Shown: positions 17,277 through 26,821, numbered from the stretch's first letter. The stretch: 64,000 bases of DNA from Planctomycetia bacterium (GCA_016191115.1 JACPPG010000026.1:62001-126000); one strand, 5' to 3'. The notes: generated from the sequence alone by a model not told the origin. Numbers and translations: made by a program.

Positions 17277-18627
17277 CGTCGACCACCCGCTGACCTCGAC
17301 GTTCCCGATCGCCGCGACTTCGTCGCCGGTCCGGGGTCACGTCTTGTTGTGGCTCTCCGCGATCGTCATCGCGGCCGCGTTCTTTTTCGGCACCCACGAC
17401 CCGCTCATCAGCCTGGCGCAAGACTATCTCCCCTCGGAAGCGGACCTTGAGCTCGCGGCCGGGGGCGGAAGCTTGTTCCGCATGCTCTCCTTCCCGTCCA
17501 TCGCCGCCCTTGGACTGTTGCTGGTGGCCTTGAGCGATCGGCGTGCCCGCGGCGGCGATCGACTGTTGGCGGGTGCCGCGCTGTTTTACTTGGCATGGTG
17601 CGCCACGAGCACCGTCTGGTCCGCCGAGCCCGGCTTATCGTTCCGCCGCTTCATGGTGGTCGGATTCACGCTCATAGGCGCCTGGGGCGTTGCCCGAGCG
17701 CTGTCGCTGCGGTCGTTATGTATGCTGGTGGTCATCATTACCACGGCGTTCACCGCGATCGGCGTAGTCACCGAGCTGTCGCTCGGCACGTTCACGCCTT
17801 GGGCGGCCGACTACCGGTTTGCCGGGACAACCCATCCCAACGCGCAGTCCGACTTCGCGGCTTGCCTCACCTTGGCGGCGTTATGCCTTGCCACGGAGAA
17901 GTCGCGTCTACGCCCGTTGTGGATTGCCTTGGCCTGTGTGGGGCTAGGGTCGCTGGTGCTGGCCGATTCCCGCACCACCACTGCCGCGCTCTTGACCGCG
18001 CTGTTTGCCGCTTGGGCCGTGCGACGACCGATGAAGATCGCCGCCTTTGCCGTGGCCGCCATCGTCTGGCTCGCGTCGAGCGTCCTGCTGTTGTCCCTGA
18101 TGGGCGGCTCCGACGTTGAGCAGGCCGTCGTGGACCGGGTGCTCCTGACCCGTAGCGAGGAGCCCTTTTCGCTCAACGGCCGCGTTCCGCTGTGGAACGA
18201 GCTGCTCCCCTACGCCTTCGAGCACCCCGTCTTGGGTTATGGCTACGACGGCTTTTGGAACATCGACCGCACGGACGCCGTTGCCGAAACTCTCGAGTGG
18301 CCCATGGCTGAGGCTCACTCGGCATATCTCGAAACCATGCTGGGAGTTGGCTTGGTAGGGCTGGCCGCGTTTCTGACGGCGGCGTGGTTGGCTATCAAAG
18401 ATTCCGCCGTGGCCTACCGTGCCACCCATGACGCCGGGCACGCCTTCTTGTTTGCCCTGATGGTCTACTGCGCCATCAGCGCCTCCATGGAGTCCGGCGT
18501 AAGCAAGCCGACGTTTCTGGCGTTCGTCCTCGCCTGCGGCATCTGGAACCTCGTTCTGTTCCCGTCCGCGGCAGCCGCGACTCCGGCGACCTCCGTGACG
18601 CCCCAAAAACGAGCCGGAGATTCATGA
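17266..18627 (+). CDS. O-antigen polymerase/ligase-like membrane protein (Wzy/WaaL family)
   Basis: A 453-residue protein with about eleven membrane helices. The large periplasmic loop contains PFSLNGRVPLWNELLPYAFE, then HPVLGYGYDGFW and AEAHSAYLETMLGVGL, the arrangement seen in O-antigen ligase/polymerase proteins (RxxxW and H-x-x-Y/L motifs). It would polymerise repeat units in the periplasm. The ATG at 17266 follows AAGGCTGGAGG and overlaps the flippase stop; an upstream in-frame start at 17179 would lie deep inside the flippase and is rejected. The stop overlaps the next start as ATGA. Confidence 0.88.
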   Translation: MQASVDHPLTSTFPIAATSSPVRGHVLLWLSAIVIAAAFFFGTHDPLISLAQDYLPSEADLELAAGGGSLFRMLSFPSIAALGLLLVALSDRRARGGDRLLAGAALFYLAWCATSTVWSAEPGLSFRRFMVVGFTLIGAWGVARALSLRSLCMLVVIITTAFTAIGVVTELSLGTFTPWAADYRFAGTTHPNAQSDFAACLTLAALCLATEKSRLRPLWIALACVGLGSLVLADSRTTTAALLTALFAAWAVRRPMKIAAFAVAAIVWLASSVLLLSLMGGSDVEQAVVDRVLLTRSEEPFSLNGRVPLWNELLPYAFEHPVLGYGYDGFWNIDRTDAVAETLEWPMAEAHSAYLETMLGVGLVGLAAFLTAAWLAIKDSAVAYRATHDAGHAFLFALMVYCAISASMESGVSKPTFLAFVLACGIWNLVLFPSAAAATPATSVTPQKRAGDS

Positions 18628-19694
18628 ACATCCGCCCTGTATCCGTCGACCGATTGTCGCGCGACGAGATTGCCGCCTGGAGCAACATCCAGCGCGCCAA
18701 TCCGTTGTTGGACAGCCCCTATTTCCGTCCCGAGTTCACCCTGGCCGTCGCTGCCGTGCGCGACGACGTCGAAGTGGCCGTACTGGAGCAAGGGGGCCGG
18801 TCGGTCGGTTTTTTTCCGTACCAGCGTACGCCGTGGAACAGCGGCCGGCCGGTGGGCGGGCGTTTGTCGGACTTCCAGGCGGTTATCGCGCCGGCCGACG
18901 TAACATGGGAGCCTCTTGACCTGCTACGCTCCTGTCGGCTCTGGGCGTGGCATTTTGACCATCTGCTCACGGCGCAGCACTCATTTGGGCCGCACATGTG
19001 GCGGCACGATGACTCGCCCTTCATCTCGGTGGCTGACAGTTTCAATGGCTGCCACGCCGCGCATGCCTCGCGCCGCCGAGCCGCGAACGAGCACGGACAG
19101 AAAAGACGCAAGATTGAGCGCGAAATCGGTCCGGTTCGCTTCGTGGCGCACGTGACCGATCGCGCGGTACTGTCGAAATTGATCGAATGGAAAGGCGCGC
19201 AGTTTTACCGAACGGGCCTACGCAACATTTTTGAATTCGCGTGGGTTCGGGACCTGCTCGACAAGATGCTCGAGTACGACGGTGAAGATTTTGCCCCGAT
19301 GCTGTCGGCCGTCTATGCGGGGGACGTCCTGGCGGCGATCCATTTCGGCATGCGCGCGAGCGGCGTGCTTCATAGCTGGTTCCCCGCCTACAACCATGAG
19401 TTGGCCAGGTATTCACCCGGCGTCCTGCAATTCCTGGAGATGATGGACGCCGCCCCGTCGCTGGGCATTCGGCGCATCGATTTGGGGAAGGGACCGGAGC
19501 TTTTCAAAAGGCGACTTATGACCGGTGCCGCGTGTGTCGCGGAGGGAACGGTCGACCTGCACCCGGCGACGGCCGTGGTGCGGCGGGTATGGCGGACCAC
19601 GCGCGAGCACGTTCGCTCGTCGCGCTTCTACGCGCCGGTCCGCGTGCCGGCCCGGATGATCTACAAGCTTCGCAGTCGACTGGAGCTACGATGA
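18624..19694 (+). CDS. GNAT-fold acetyltransferase of the CelD/BcsL (FemAB-like) type
   Basis: Soluble protein of 356 residues. Features of the group: SRDEIAAWSNIQRANPLLDS and SPYFRPEFTLAVAAV near the N-terminus, VGFFPYQR, then a second GNAT half with VTDRAVLSKLIEWKGAQFYR, LAAIHFGMRASGVLHSWFPA and IRRIDLGKGPELFKRRLMTG. Members are common in cellulose and exopolysaccharide clusters, where they probably acylate sugars or precursors; the acceptor is unknown. It is coupled to both neighbours by ATGA overlaps. Confidence 0.85.
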   Translation: MNIRPVSVDRLSRDEIAAWSNIQRANPLLDSPYFRPEFTLAVAAVRDDVEVAVLEQGGRSVGFFPYQRTPWNSGRPVGGRLSDFQAVIAPADVTWEPLDLLRSCRLWAWHFDHLLTAQHSFGPHMWRHDDSPFISVADSFNGCHAAHASRRRAANEHGQKRRKIEREIGPVRFVAHVTDRAVLSKLIEWKGAQFYRTGLRNIFEFAWVRDLLDKMLEYDGEDFAPMLSAVYAGDVLAAIHFGMRASGVLHSWFPAYNHELARYSPGVLQFLEMMDAAPSLGIRRIDLGKGPELFKRRLMTGAACVAEGTVDLHPATAVVRRVWRTTREHVRSSRFYAPVRVPARMIYKLRSRLELR

Positions 19695-20713
19695 CACAGA
19701 CTCATGCGACAATCGATCGTACGGCCCCTGGCGCCAGGAACGTCCCGCTCGTGAGCGTGATCGTGCCGACGTTCAATCGCGCCCAGATGTTGCGGGACGC
19801 CCTCGAGACGTTGGTGCGCCTGCGGACCGACGGGCGATTCACTTACGAGGTGATCGTCGCCGACAACGCCTCGACCGACAACACGCGCGAGGTGGCTCAG
19901 CGATTCGAGTCGACCGTGCCGGTCCGCTACGTGTTTTGCGATCGCCCGGGCGACGGTCCGGCGCGGAATCAAGGTCTCGCCGCGGCGCATGGCGACTGGT
20001 TCGCCTTCTTCGACGATGATCAACTGGCCACGCCCGATTGGCTGCTCGAGCTCTTTTCAGCGGCCCGGATGGCGCAGGCATTGGTCGTGGGCGGCGCCGT
20101 GCACCTTGACCTGACCGAAGAGCAATCCCGCCGGCTAGGCCCCATCTGCCGCAAGGCGCTCCGCGAGCTTAAGCCTTACCGTGACCTGCATCCGTACTCG
20201 GACAAGATCCTGCCTGGCTGCGGCAACGCGCTTGTGTCGCGGGAGGTTTTCGATTCGATCGGCCGTTTCGGCGAGACCTTTCGCAGCGGCGGCTCGGACA
20301 CCGATTTCTTCGGCCGGGCGCGGGCCGCGGGCTTCATGCCGTGGTACACGCCGCGGGCCGTGATTCGCCATCGCATCCCGCCGCACCGGTTGACCCCCGA
20401 CTACTTCCGCTGGGACGCGCTGCAGGGCGCCGAGAACACCGCGACGCACAATTTCAAACGCGTCGGGCGGGCAGGCGTGGCAGTTCTGAGCCTGGCCCGA
20501 CTCGCGCAATCGCTTTTGGTGCACGTGCCGCTTCTGGCCATTGCCTGGCTGCGCCGCGATCCAGGCGGGGTGCTGGGTCGCAAGACGCGCTTGTGGCGGA
20601 CCGAAGGCTACACGCGCAAGGCGCTGGCTTTGATCGCCCCGCGCTTGTTTCCGCAACGGCAGTTCTTCGCCACGCTCGACATGCGCGTCGGCCGCACCAT
20701 TGGCCATTCATAA
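19691..20713 (+). CDS. Family 2 glycosyltransferase
   Basis: A 340-residue inverting GT-A enzyme. VPLVSVIVPTFNRAQMLRDA is the nucleotide-sugar binding start, YEVIVADNASTDNTREVAQR follows, WFAFFDDDQLATPDWLLEL holds the metal-binding acidic cluster, and GNALVSREVFDSIGRFGETF with GGSDTDFFGRARAAGF is the acceptor side. Hydrophobic stretches near 265-290 may associate it with the membrane. The ATG at 19691 overlaps the acetyltransferase stop (ATGA); the longer open frame from 19532 lies within that gene and is not used. Donor and acceptor are unknown. Confidence 0.92.
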   Translation: MTQTHATIDRTAPGARNVPLVSVIVPTFNRAQMLRDALETLVRLRTDGRFTYEVIVADNASTDNTREVAQRFESTVPVRYVFCDRPGDGPARNQGLAAAHGDWFAFFDDDQLATPDWLLELFSAARMAQALVVGGAVHLDLTEEQSRRLGPICRKALRELKPYRDLHPYSDKILPGCGNALVSREVFDSIGRFGETFRSGGSDTDFFGRARAAGFMPWYTPRAVIRHRIPPHRLTPDYFRWDALQGAENTATHNFKRVGRAGVAVLSLARLAQSLLVHVPLLAIAWLRRDPGGVLGRKTRLWRTEGYTRKALALIAPRLFPQRQFFATLDMRVGRTIGHS

Positions 20714-20774
20714 GGCACCGCACGAACCCTCTCGCGGTCGACAACGTCGCACACAAAGAACAAGGTGAAACACG

Positions 20775-22124
20775 GTGAAGCTGCTTCAGTTGTTCAACGA
20801 ATACCGCAGCCTTTTCAACGGCGAAGAAGCCGTCGTCCGCATGACTGCCGCTTTGATTGAGAAGCACGGCGGCCAGGCGCAACTTTGGGTGCAAAGCAGC
20901 CGCGGGCTGGAGAAGTCCGCCGTGGGTAAGGCCCGCGCCGCCATCGGCGGCATCTACAACCGATCGGCCAAACGCGAGATGGCGCGGCGACTCGCGGCCG
21001 ATCGCTCCGACGTCGTCCATGCCCACAACCTCTACCCGCTGTTTTCCCCCTCGGTTCTTTCGGCCTGCCGCGAGGCGGGCGTGCCGGTGGTGATGAGCGT
21101 GCACAATCACATTCACACCTGCCCCCGCTCCGATCATCTACGACATGGCCAGCTTTGCGAACGCTGCGTGGGAGGCCGCGAGTACCACTGCGTGCTGAAC
21201 AATTGCCGCGAGAACATCTTCGAGAGCATCGCCTACGCCGCGCGCAATGCCGTGGCCAGGCGGTGGCGGCTCTTTCGCGACAACGTGACGATCGTCATCG
21301 CGCTTAACGAGTTTGCCCGCGGACGTCTCGTGCAGGCAGGCTTCGCGCCGGATCGCGTCGTCGTGGTGCCGAACATGGTGGCCATGCCGGCCGGGCCCGT
21401 CGATGCCGCCCGCGGCGTCTACGTGGCTTTCTCGGGCCGGTTGAGCCCGGAAAAGGGGGCCGACACGCTGTTGGCGGCCGCGCGGCAGCTTCCGGAGGTT
21501 CCCATGCGATTGGCCGGCGACGGTCCGGCCTTGGACCAGTTGAAGGGGCAGGCCCCGCCCTCGGCGCACTTGCTGGGCCGGTTGCAATCGTCCGAAATGG
21601 AAGACTTCTATCGCCAGGCGCGGTTCCTCGTCGTGCCCAGCAAATGGTTCGAGGGTTGTCCCTTGGTGATCTCCGAGGCGATGAGCCACGGATTGCCCGT
21701 GATCGCCTCGCGCATTGGCGGTCTGCCGGAGCTGGTGGAGGACGGCGTGACGGGATTCTTGTTCGAGCCCGGCAACGCGGCGGAATTGACCACGAAAATC
21801 AAGCAACTATGGGACTCGCCTGATCTGTGCCGCCGAATGGGCCTGGCCGGACGAGCCAAGGCCGAGCGCGAGTTCGGCGCAGAGGGCTACTACCGCCGGT
21901 TGATGGCGATCTACAGCCGCGCGATCGCGCTAACTTCGGGAGTCAACGTCGCCGAATCGGCATGTGCCACGACGAATGTCGCCGTACCCGCACGCGGCGA
22001 AACCTGGTCCGAAGGCTCCCCGGACGAAACGCGCGAGGGGATGGACTCTTGGGGCGCCCGGCGCGACGAAGCGGAAGATCAATTTCAGCCCGCAGGCGCT
22101 GCCGAGAGCCCCGAAACCGATTGA
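20775..22124 (+). CDS. Family 4 glycosyltransferase
   Basis: GT-B retaining enzyme of 449 residues. Visible elements: LLQLFNEYRSLFNGEEAVVR at the start, HAHNLYPLFSPSVLSACREA, a cysteine-containing insert (SVHNHIHTCPRSDHLR, then CERCVGGREYHCVLNNCREN) seen in a subset of these enzymes and possibly zinc-binding, AFSGRLSPEKGADTLLAAAR, and CPLVISEAMSHGLPVIASRI with the EX7E motif. The last 60 residues are hydrophilic and low in conservation. It starts with GTG after AAGGTGA, 61 nt after the GT2 gene. Confidence 0.92.
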   Translation: MKLLQLFNEYRSLFNGEEAVVRMTAALIEKHGGQAQLWVQSSRGLEKSAVGKARAAIGGIYNRSAKREMARRLAADRSDVVHAHNLYPLFSPSVLSACREAGVPVVMSVHNHIHTCPRSDHLRHGQLCERCVGGREYHCVLNNCRENIFESIAYAARNAVARRWRLFRDNVTIVIALNEFARGRLVQAGFAPDRVVVVPNMVAMPAGPVDAARGVYVAFSGRLSPEKGADTLLAAARQLPEVPMRLAGDGPALDQLKGQAPPSAHLLGRLQSSEMEDFYRQARFLVVPSKWFEGCPLVISEAMSHGLPVIASRIGGLPELVEDGVTGFLFEPGNAAELTTKIKQLWDSPDLCRRMGLAGRAKAEREFGAEGYYRRLMAIYSRAIALTSGVNVAESACATTNVAVPARGETWSEGSPDETREGMDSWGARRDEAEDQFQPAGAAESPETD

Positions 22125-22181
22125 CGACCGTTTTCCGCAAGTAACCCCACCTACTCCCTACGGTTTGCGATAGGAGTGGCC

Positions 22182-23261
22182 ATGAGCGTTGCGATTATCA
22201 CGGGATCGGCCGGTTTAATCGGCTCGGAAGCGTCGCGGTTCTTTGCCCACCAGGGCATGCAGGTCGTGGGCGTGGATAACGACATGCGGCGACGGTTCTT
22301 CGGCGCCGAGGCGTCGACCAGCCACCAAAGGGCGCTATTGCAGGACGAGCTTGGCTCGCGCTATAGCCACGTCGAGGCCGACATCCGCGACGGCGACGCG
22401 ATCGACGCCCTGTTTCGCCGCTACGGCGAACACGTCGCGCTCGTCGTGCACACCGCGGCCCAGCCATCGCACGACTGGGCGGCCCGCGAGCCGAAGACCG
22501 ATTTCGGCGTCAACGCGCAGGGAACGCTCAACGTCCTGGAAGCGACGCGGCAGTTCGCTCCAAACGCGGCCTTCATTTTCACTTCGACCAACAAAGTGTA
22601 CGGCGACACGCCGAATCGGCTGCCGCTCGTGGAGTTGGAGAAGCGGTGGGAGATCGATCCGGCGCACACCTACGCCGGCGGCATCCGCGAGGACATGTCG
22701 ATCGATCACACGCTGCACAGCGTCTTCGGCGCCTCGAAAGTGGCGGCCGACGTGATGGTCCAGGAATACGGCCGCTACTTCGGCCTGCGGACGGCCGTCT
22801 TCCGCGGCGGCTGCCTGACGGGGCCGAACCACTCCGGCACGCAACTGCACGGGTTCCTGGCGTACCTGATGAAGTGCGCGGCCACGGGCAATCCGTACAC
22901 CGTGTTCGGTTACAAGGGAAAGCAGGTTCGCGACAACATCCACAGCGCCGACCTGATCGCGGCGTTCGCCGCGTTCTTCAAGGCCCCCAAGAGCGGCGCC
23001 GTCTACAACATCGGCGGCGCGCGCCACAGCAATTGCTCGATGCTCGAGGCCATTGCCCTGTGCGAGCAGATCACCGGACGGGAAATGAACTGGACCTATG
23101 CCGAGGACAACCGCGCAGGAGATCATATGTGGTGGATCAGCGACGTCGGCAAGTTCGCCGCCGACTATCCCGCCTGGCAACTCAAGCACGACGTCAACGA
23201 TATTCTCACGGAGATCTACGAAGCCAACGCCGATCGTTGGCTGGAGACCGTCTCAGCATGA
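22182..23261 (+). CDS. NAD-dependent sugar-nucleotide epimerase (CDP-paratose 2-epimerase-like SDR)
   Basis: Extended SDR of 359 residues. The Rossmann glycine motif is [30 protein letters not shown] and [16 protein letters not shown] follow, and [20 protein letters not shown] with [15 protein letters not shown] is the substrate side seen in CDP-paratose/tyvelose epimerase relatives. The usual YxxxK is FGASK here, with Phe182 for Tyr and Lys186 kept. I recall this from close relatives, so it may be subfamily-wide. The product is likely an unusual hexose for the repeat unit. The ATG at 22182 follows TAGGAGT at correct spacing; the GTG at 22176 would leave no room. The stop overlaps the next gene (ATGA). 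Confidence 0.87.
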   Translation: MSVAIITGSAGLIGSEASRFFAHQGMQVVGVDNDMRRRFFGAEASTSHQRALLQDELGSRYSHVEADIRDGDAIDALFRRYGEHVALVVHTAAQPSHDWAAREPKTDFGVNAQGTLNVLEATRQFAPNAAFIFTSTNKVYGDTPNRLPLVELEKRWEIDPAHTYAGGIREDMSIDHTLHSVFGASKVAADVMVQEYGRYFGLRTAVFRGGCLTGPNHSGTQLHGFLAYLMKCAATGNPYTVFGYKGKQVRDNIHSADLIAAFAAFFKAPKSGAVYNIGGARHSNCSMLEAIALCEQITGREMNWTYAEDNRAGDHMWWISDVGKFAADYPAWQLKHDVNDILTEIYEANADRWLETVSA

Positions 23262-24064
23262 TTGATCGCGACCGGCACAATATCCTTGGCGTTCGCGTCA
23301 ATGCCATCGACTACGAGGCGACGGTTCAGCGAATCGTCGAGGCCGCCAAGGCCCGGCGCCCGCTGGCCGTGTCGGCGCTGGCCGTCCACGGCCTGATGAC
23401 CGGCGTGCTCGACGCCGCGCATCGCTACCGGCTCAACCGGCTCGACCTTTTGGTGCCGGACGGGCAACCGGTGCGGTGGGCGCTCAACGCGCTGCACCAC
23501 GCCGGGTTGCGCGACCGCGTGTACGGCCCGACGTTGATGCTCAAAACATGCCAGCGCGCGGCCGACGAGGGCGTGCCGATCTTCCTGTTCGGCGGAACCG
23601 ACGACTTACTGTCGGCGCTGGCGGAGCGGCTGCGGGCCCGCTTCCCGAAACTGAAGATCGCCGGGTGCCGTGCATCGCGGTTCCGCCGGCTGTCGGCCGA
23701 GGAGCGTCAACAGCTCGTCGAGGAGATTCGTGCCTCGGGCGCCCGTATCACGTTCGTTGGCCTTGGCTGCCCGCGGCAAGAAGTGTGGGCGTACGAGTTG
23801 CGCGAGGCGCTGTCGATGCCGATCCTGGCGGTCGGCGCCGCGTTCAACTTCCATGCGGGCCAACTAGCGCAGGCGCCGGCCTTCTTGCAGCGGCGCGGCC
23901 TGGAATGGTTGTTCCGCCTGGTCCACGAGCCGTGTCGCCTGTGGAAGCGGTATCTGTTCTTGAATCCGCTGTACGCGACCCTGGTCTTCCTGCAGGCCCT
24001 CGGTCTGCGCTCGTTCGACCCGTACGACGCGGCGCCGCCGACCCAGGATCTCTCGCATGGGTAG
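23258..24064 (+). CDS. WecG/TagA/CpsF-family glycosyltransferase
   Basis: A 268-residue GT26-type enzyme that typically adds the second sugar to an undecaprenyl-diphosphate-linked sugar at the membrane. Motifs: [95 protein letters not shown] and [20 protein letters not shown], all in family order. The C-terminal [20 protein letters not shown] is the usual membrane-attachment tail. It ends the biosynthetic run; ATGA overlap with the epimerase. Confidence 0.93.
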   Translation: MIDRDRHNILGVRVNAIDYEATVQRIVEAAKARRPLAVSALAVHGLMTGVLDAAHRYRLNRLDLLVPDGQPVRWALNALHHAGLRDRVYGPTLMLKTCQRAADEGVPIFLFGGTDDLLSALAERLRARFPKLKIAGCRASRFRRLSAEERQQLVEEIRASGARITFVGLGCPRQEVWAYELREALSMPILAVGAAFNFHAGQLAQAPAFLQRRGLEWLFRLVHEPCRLWKRYLFLNPLYATLVFLQALGLRSFDPYDAAPPTQDLSHG

Positions 24065-24114
24065 TCGAGTTGTCGGACTTGTCGGTGAAACCTCCCTGCT
24101 TTGCACCCTGAGAC

Positions 24115-25137
24115 ATGAACACTGCCGCTAGCCCCCTCGTCGAAGACCCTTCATCCACCCTCGCGCCCGATTCGCCGCCGACCCAGACGTTGTCGCGACG
24201 AAGTTACCGGGTCGACGCACCCGGCCCGGCCCCGGGCGTCGCCTTCGCGGCGGCGCTCGACATGACGACCGACGCGGTCTTCTTCCTCAGCACGGACTCG
24301 CGGATCATCGACGTCAACGCGGCCGCGGCTGGTAGCCTGGGCTACCGTCGTGGCACGTTGAGCGGCATGAGCCTTGGCGACGTTCTGGCCGAGGGAACGC
24401 CTGGCGGTTTGCAAACCGCGATTCGTCGGCTTCTGAATCGCCAGGCGCTCAAGGAAGCGGTGCCGGGATGGCAACGCGTGAAGAATGGCCGCTTGCTTCC
24501 CGTCGTAGTCCACCTGCGGCTCGTTGAGGGCGCCGCCCAACCGCTGCTGGTGGCCGTTGCGCGCGCTCAGAATAATCCGGGGCGTGCCGCTCGAGATCAC
24601 GACCACGTGACATCCTTGCCGACGCGGGCAGCGTTGGACCTGCGTCTGGACAAGGCGGAAAGACGCGCCCGGCGGCGACGCGGCCGGTTCGCGGTCTTGT
24701 TCATCGATGTCGACGGCTTCAAGACGGTCAACGACACGAGCGGCCACCAGACAGGCGACCTGGTGCTGCGGACCTTCGGGCAGCGGCTGCTGGCGTGCGT
24801 GCGTCCCGGCGACTTCGTCGCGCGGTACGGCGGCGACGAGTTCGTGGCCCTGATCGAGAATGTCCGCAATCGCGGCGAGGTCCGCCGCATTACCGCGCGG
24901 ATCCGCGCGGCGCTTCGTGCGCCTGTCGACGTCGATGGCCGTCGGCTGTGCGTCTCGGCCAGCGTGGGCGTCGCTATCGGCCACGCATTGTCGTCGGCCC
25001 GAAGTCTGCTCCACGAGGCCGATCAGGCGATGTATCGTGCCAAGCGGGCACGGAAAGGCGACCGCGGCCGCGAATCCGGCCAGCCTGCCGCGGCGTATCC
25101 GGCGGGCGTGCGTCGCTGGACGAAAAGCGCAGGCTAA
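24115..25137 (+). CDS. PAS-GGDEF diguanylate cyclase
   Basis: A 340-residue soluble protein. A PAS domain (about 45-150: DMTTDAVFFLSTDSRIIDVN, AAGSLGYRRGTLSGMSLGDV) precedes a GGDEF domain (about 165-320). The active-site loop RYGGDEF is at 237-243 with residues 239-243 intact, the nucleotide/metal Asp is in FIDVDGFKTVNDTSGHQTGD, and an inhibitory I-site RPGD (230-233) lies exactly five residues before it. It should make c-di-GMP and be product-inhibited. No transmembrane segment, so the PAS would sense an internal signal. It starts 50 nt after the last glycosyltransferase on the same strand and could be co-transcribed, which would link c-di-GMP to polysaccharide output. Its stop abuts the convergent PEP-CTERM gene. 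Confidence 0.93.
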   Translation: MNTAASPLVEDPSSTLAPDSPPTQTLSRRSYRVDAPGPAPGVAFAAALDMTTDAVFFLSTDSRIIDVNAAAAGSLGYRRGTLSGMSLGDVLAEGTPGGLQTAIRRLLNRQALKEAVPGWQRVKNGRLLPVVVHLRLVEGAAQPLLVAVARAQNNPGRAARDHDHVTSLPTRAALDLRLDKAERRARRRRGRFAVLFIDVDGFKTVNDTSGHQTGDLVLRTFGQRLLACVRPGDFVARYGGDEFVALIENVRNRGEVRRITARIRAALRAPVDVDGRRLCVSASVGVAIGHALSSARSLLHEADQAMYRAKRARKGDRGRESGQPAAAYPAGVRRWTKSAG

Positions 25138-25138
25138 C

Positions 25139-25999
25139 TCACGCGCGCCTTCGCTTCCAGATCGCTATCGTGCCGGATGCCGCGCCCATGACGGCCAGTA
25201 GTGCGCTCGACGGCTCGGGCACGGGTAGGTGCGAGATCAACAGCTCGTCGTTGCCGCACGACGGATACCAGGAAATGCTCTTGATAGTGCCGTCGAAGAC
25301 CGAAAGCGGCAGCCCCACCTCGATAATCGCGTGCTGCGCGGTCACGGTGTCGCGGGTGTAGACCGATAGCGCGTCCCACACGCGCGTGCCGCCGGTCATT
25401 TGCGGCTGCAACCACGGGAATTGGGGCGCGTTGATCCAGGTGGGATTGAGCCATACCGAACCTACCGTGTGGTCCGGCGCCGCGGGCGTGTGCGTCGTGG
25501 TCAATCCGTTGCCGTCCAGCGTGTAGGTCGAGCCTGGGGCGCCGTTATTGAGCACGCCGCCCGGTCCGCCCCCGGGACCGCCGCCCATCTCGATGCCGTA
25601 GCTGCCGGTGGTTGTATTGACGCGGATATCGCCGGGGGCGAAGTCCTTGAAGCCGTCGTCCGGCCGCTGGCCTGTCACGATCACGAGGTATAAGTTTCCG
25701 CCCTGCAGCGCGGCGGCAAACGCTTCGCTGTCGTAGTTCTGGCCGCCGAGACCGGGGCCAACGCTGGCGAACTCGCCCGCCTTGTCGTTCTGATCCTCGA
25801 CGAAAAGGCCCACGAGATTGAGCCCTTTGGCGGGCACGAACGTGCTGCCGTTGTTGTCGGCAACGGTGAAGCCCCAATCGGCCACGCTTCCATCGACCGT
25901 AAGCGGGATGGCCCAGGCGGAAGAGCCGCCGGCAAGGGAAAGAGAGAGAATGGCAAACAAGGCCCTAAACGCAATCGTTGATACGCGCATTGGCTTCAT
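25139..25999 (-). CDS. PEP-CTERM sorting-domain protein, no recognised catalytic domain
   Basis: An exported protein of 286 residues. The signal peptide (ALFAILSLSLAGGSSAWA) is followed by a beta-rich body starting IPLTVDGSVADWGFTVADNN, like DOMON/CBM9-type glycan-binding domains whose 'DG.vsDW' opening is similar, with a Gly-rich loop GIEMGGGPGGGPGG. The end is LPVPEPSSALLAVMGAASGT, a hydrophobic segment, then KRRRA: a PEP-CTERM anchor for exosortase processing. Starts at 25999 or 25990 are both plausible (MKPMRV); the open frame extends further without a signal-like start. It is convergent with the cyclase gene, one nucleotide apart. Confidence 0.85.
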   Translation of the reverse strand: MKPMRVSTIAFRALFAILSLSLAGGSSAWAIPLTVDGSVADWGFTVADNNGSTFVPAKGLNLVGLFVEDQNDKAGEFASVGPGLGGQNYDSEAFAAALQGGNLYLVIVTGQRPDDGFKDFAPGDIRVNTTTGSYGIEMGGGPGGGPGGVLNNGAPGSTYTLDGNGLTTTHTPAAPDHTVGSVWLNPTWINAPQFPWLQPQMTGGTRVWDALSVYTRDTVTAQHAIIEVGLPLSVFDGTIKSISWYPSCGNDELLISHLPVPEPSSALLAVMGAASGTIAIWKRRRA

Positions 26000-26821
26000 C
26001 CTGGTCCTCAGTTCGTGTTGTCCCAAACGCTGTTCCGGCCCACATGCGGGCCACGGCAATAGCACTCGCCCCTGGCGCGAGATATCGAGCATGCTGACGG
26101 GCGCACTTGTCCCTTCGTGGCGGGGAAGGCCCCGGCACAAAGGCACGATTACGCGACTTCGGAAGAAGCCCAGAGCGCGAACGCCAGCCTTGAAGGCGGT
26201 AGTGGACGCGACTACCGTGCGCTCGTTAAAAAGGCCTGCCCGAATGCCGCAATCAGAAACGACTGTGCGTTGCTGGCCCCGAGGGGCCCTACGGCATTTG
26301 CATCACGAACGCCAGCAGAGGCGTTTTGTGAGCGACGGTCACTAGCGGCTCGCTTAACAGAAGGGTGACGAAGTTAGCCTCCCTCGTACTGAGTGCCTAT
26401 CGTAGTGTGACAATACGGACGCGTCAAACAAATTCGCGAGCGATCTGCACGAACACGATCAGCCCCGCCCTTCGGGGGATGCACGCTAGCTTCGCGATCG
26501 TTCGCGGTTCGGCACCATGCCCAGCGGGGAATTGGCCTCGGCCGCGGTCGAAGGGGCAGGGCCATTCTGTTTTTCAAAATGGCGAGGCGGGAAAATGGGT
26601 CTGGCTCCGAGCATAAACAGCGCAAGTCCCTTCAGACCAACGTTTCGTCTCGGTGCCTGTCCCACTTTCCCGCCGCTGCGCCGCCGTCCAGGTTGAATCT
26701 GTGAACGGCCCTGGTCGAAGGGGGTAGCGTTGAGGCTTTCTCGCGTGTACTTTTGCCTTTGGGGGCGGTGCGCGTTGGGCCAGCCGACTTTGACGTTAGC
26801 TTCCTGAGCCAAGGCACTTGC
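26000..26821. other. Long intergenic region containing a MITE-like repeat
   Basis: Over 800 nt between a minus-strand PEP-CTERM gene and a plus-strand dockerin gene, so both promoters should be here. It contains the dispersed repeat at 26557-26713. An 83-codon frame (26117-26368) has no recognisable sequence and I do not call it. A short GGCCCC-GA-GGGGCC palindrome lies near 26275-26290 with no T-tract. Confidence 0.5.
26557..26713. repeat. MITE-like dispersed repeat, family 1, copy A (with 10-bp flanking duplication)
   Basis: An element of 157 bp bounded by CAGGGCC and GGCCCTG. Immediately outside both ends is the same 10-mer, GTCGAAGGGG (26547-26556 and 26714-26723), as expected for a target-site duplication. 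Internally, GGCGGGAAAATGGG (26586-26599) faces an inverted partner ending TTTCCCGCC (to 26674), so a single strand can fold into a long hairpin. Near-identical copies lie at 40240 and 49928. There is no coding capacity; open frames through it are incidental. Confidence 0.85.

Noticed and set aside
26117-26368. An 83-codon frame in the long intergenic region
   Set aside because: No recognisable sequence, no Shine-Dalgarno and unusual composition; not supported as a gene.
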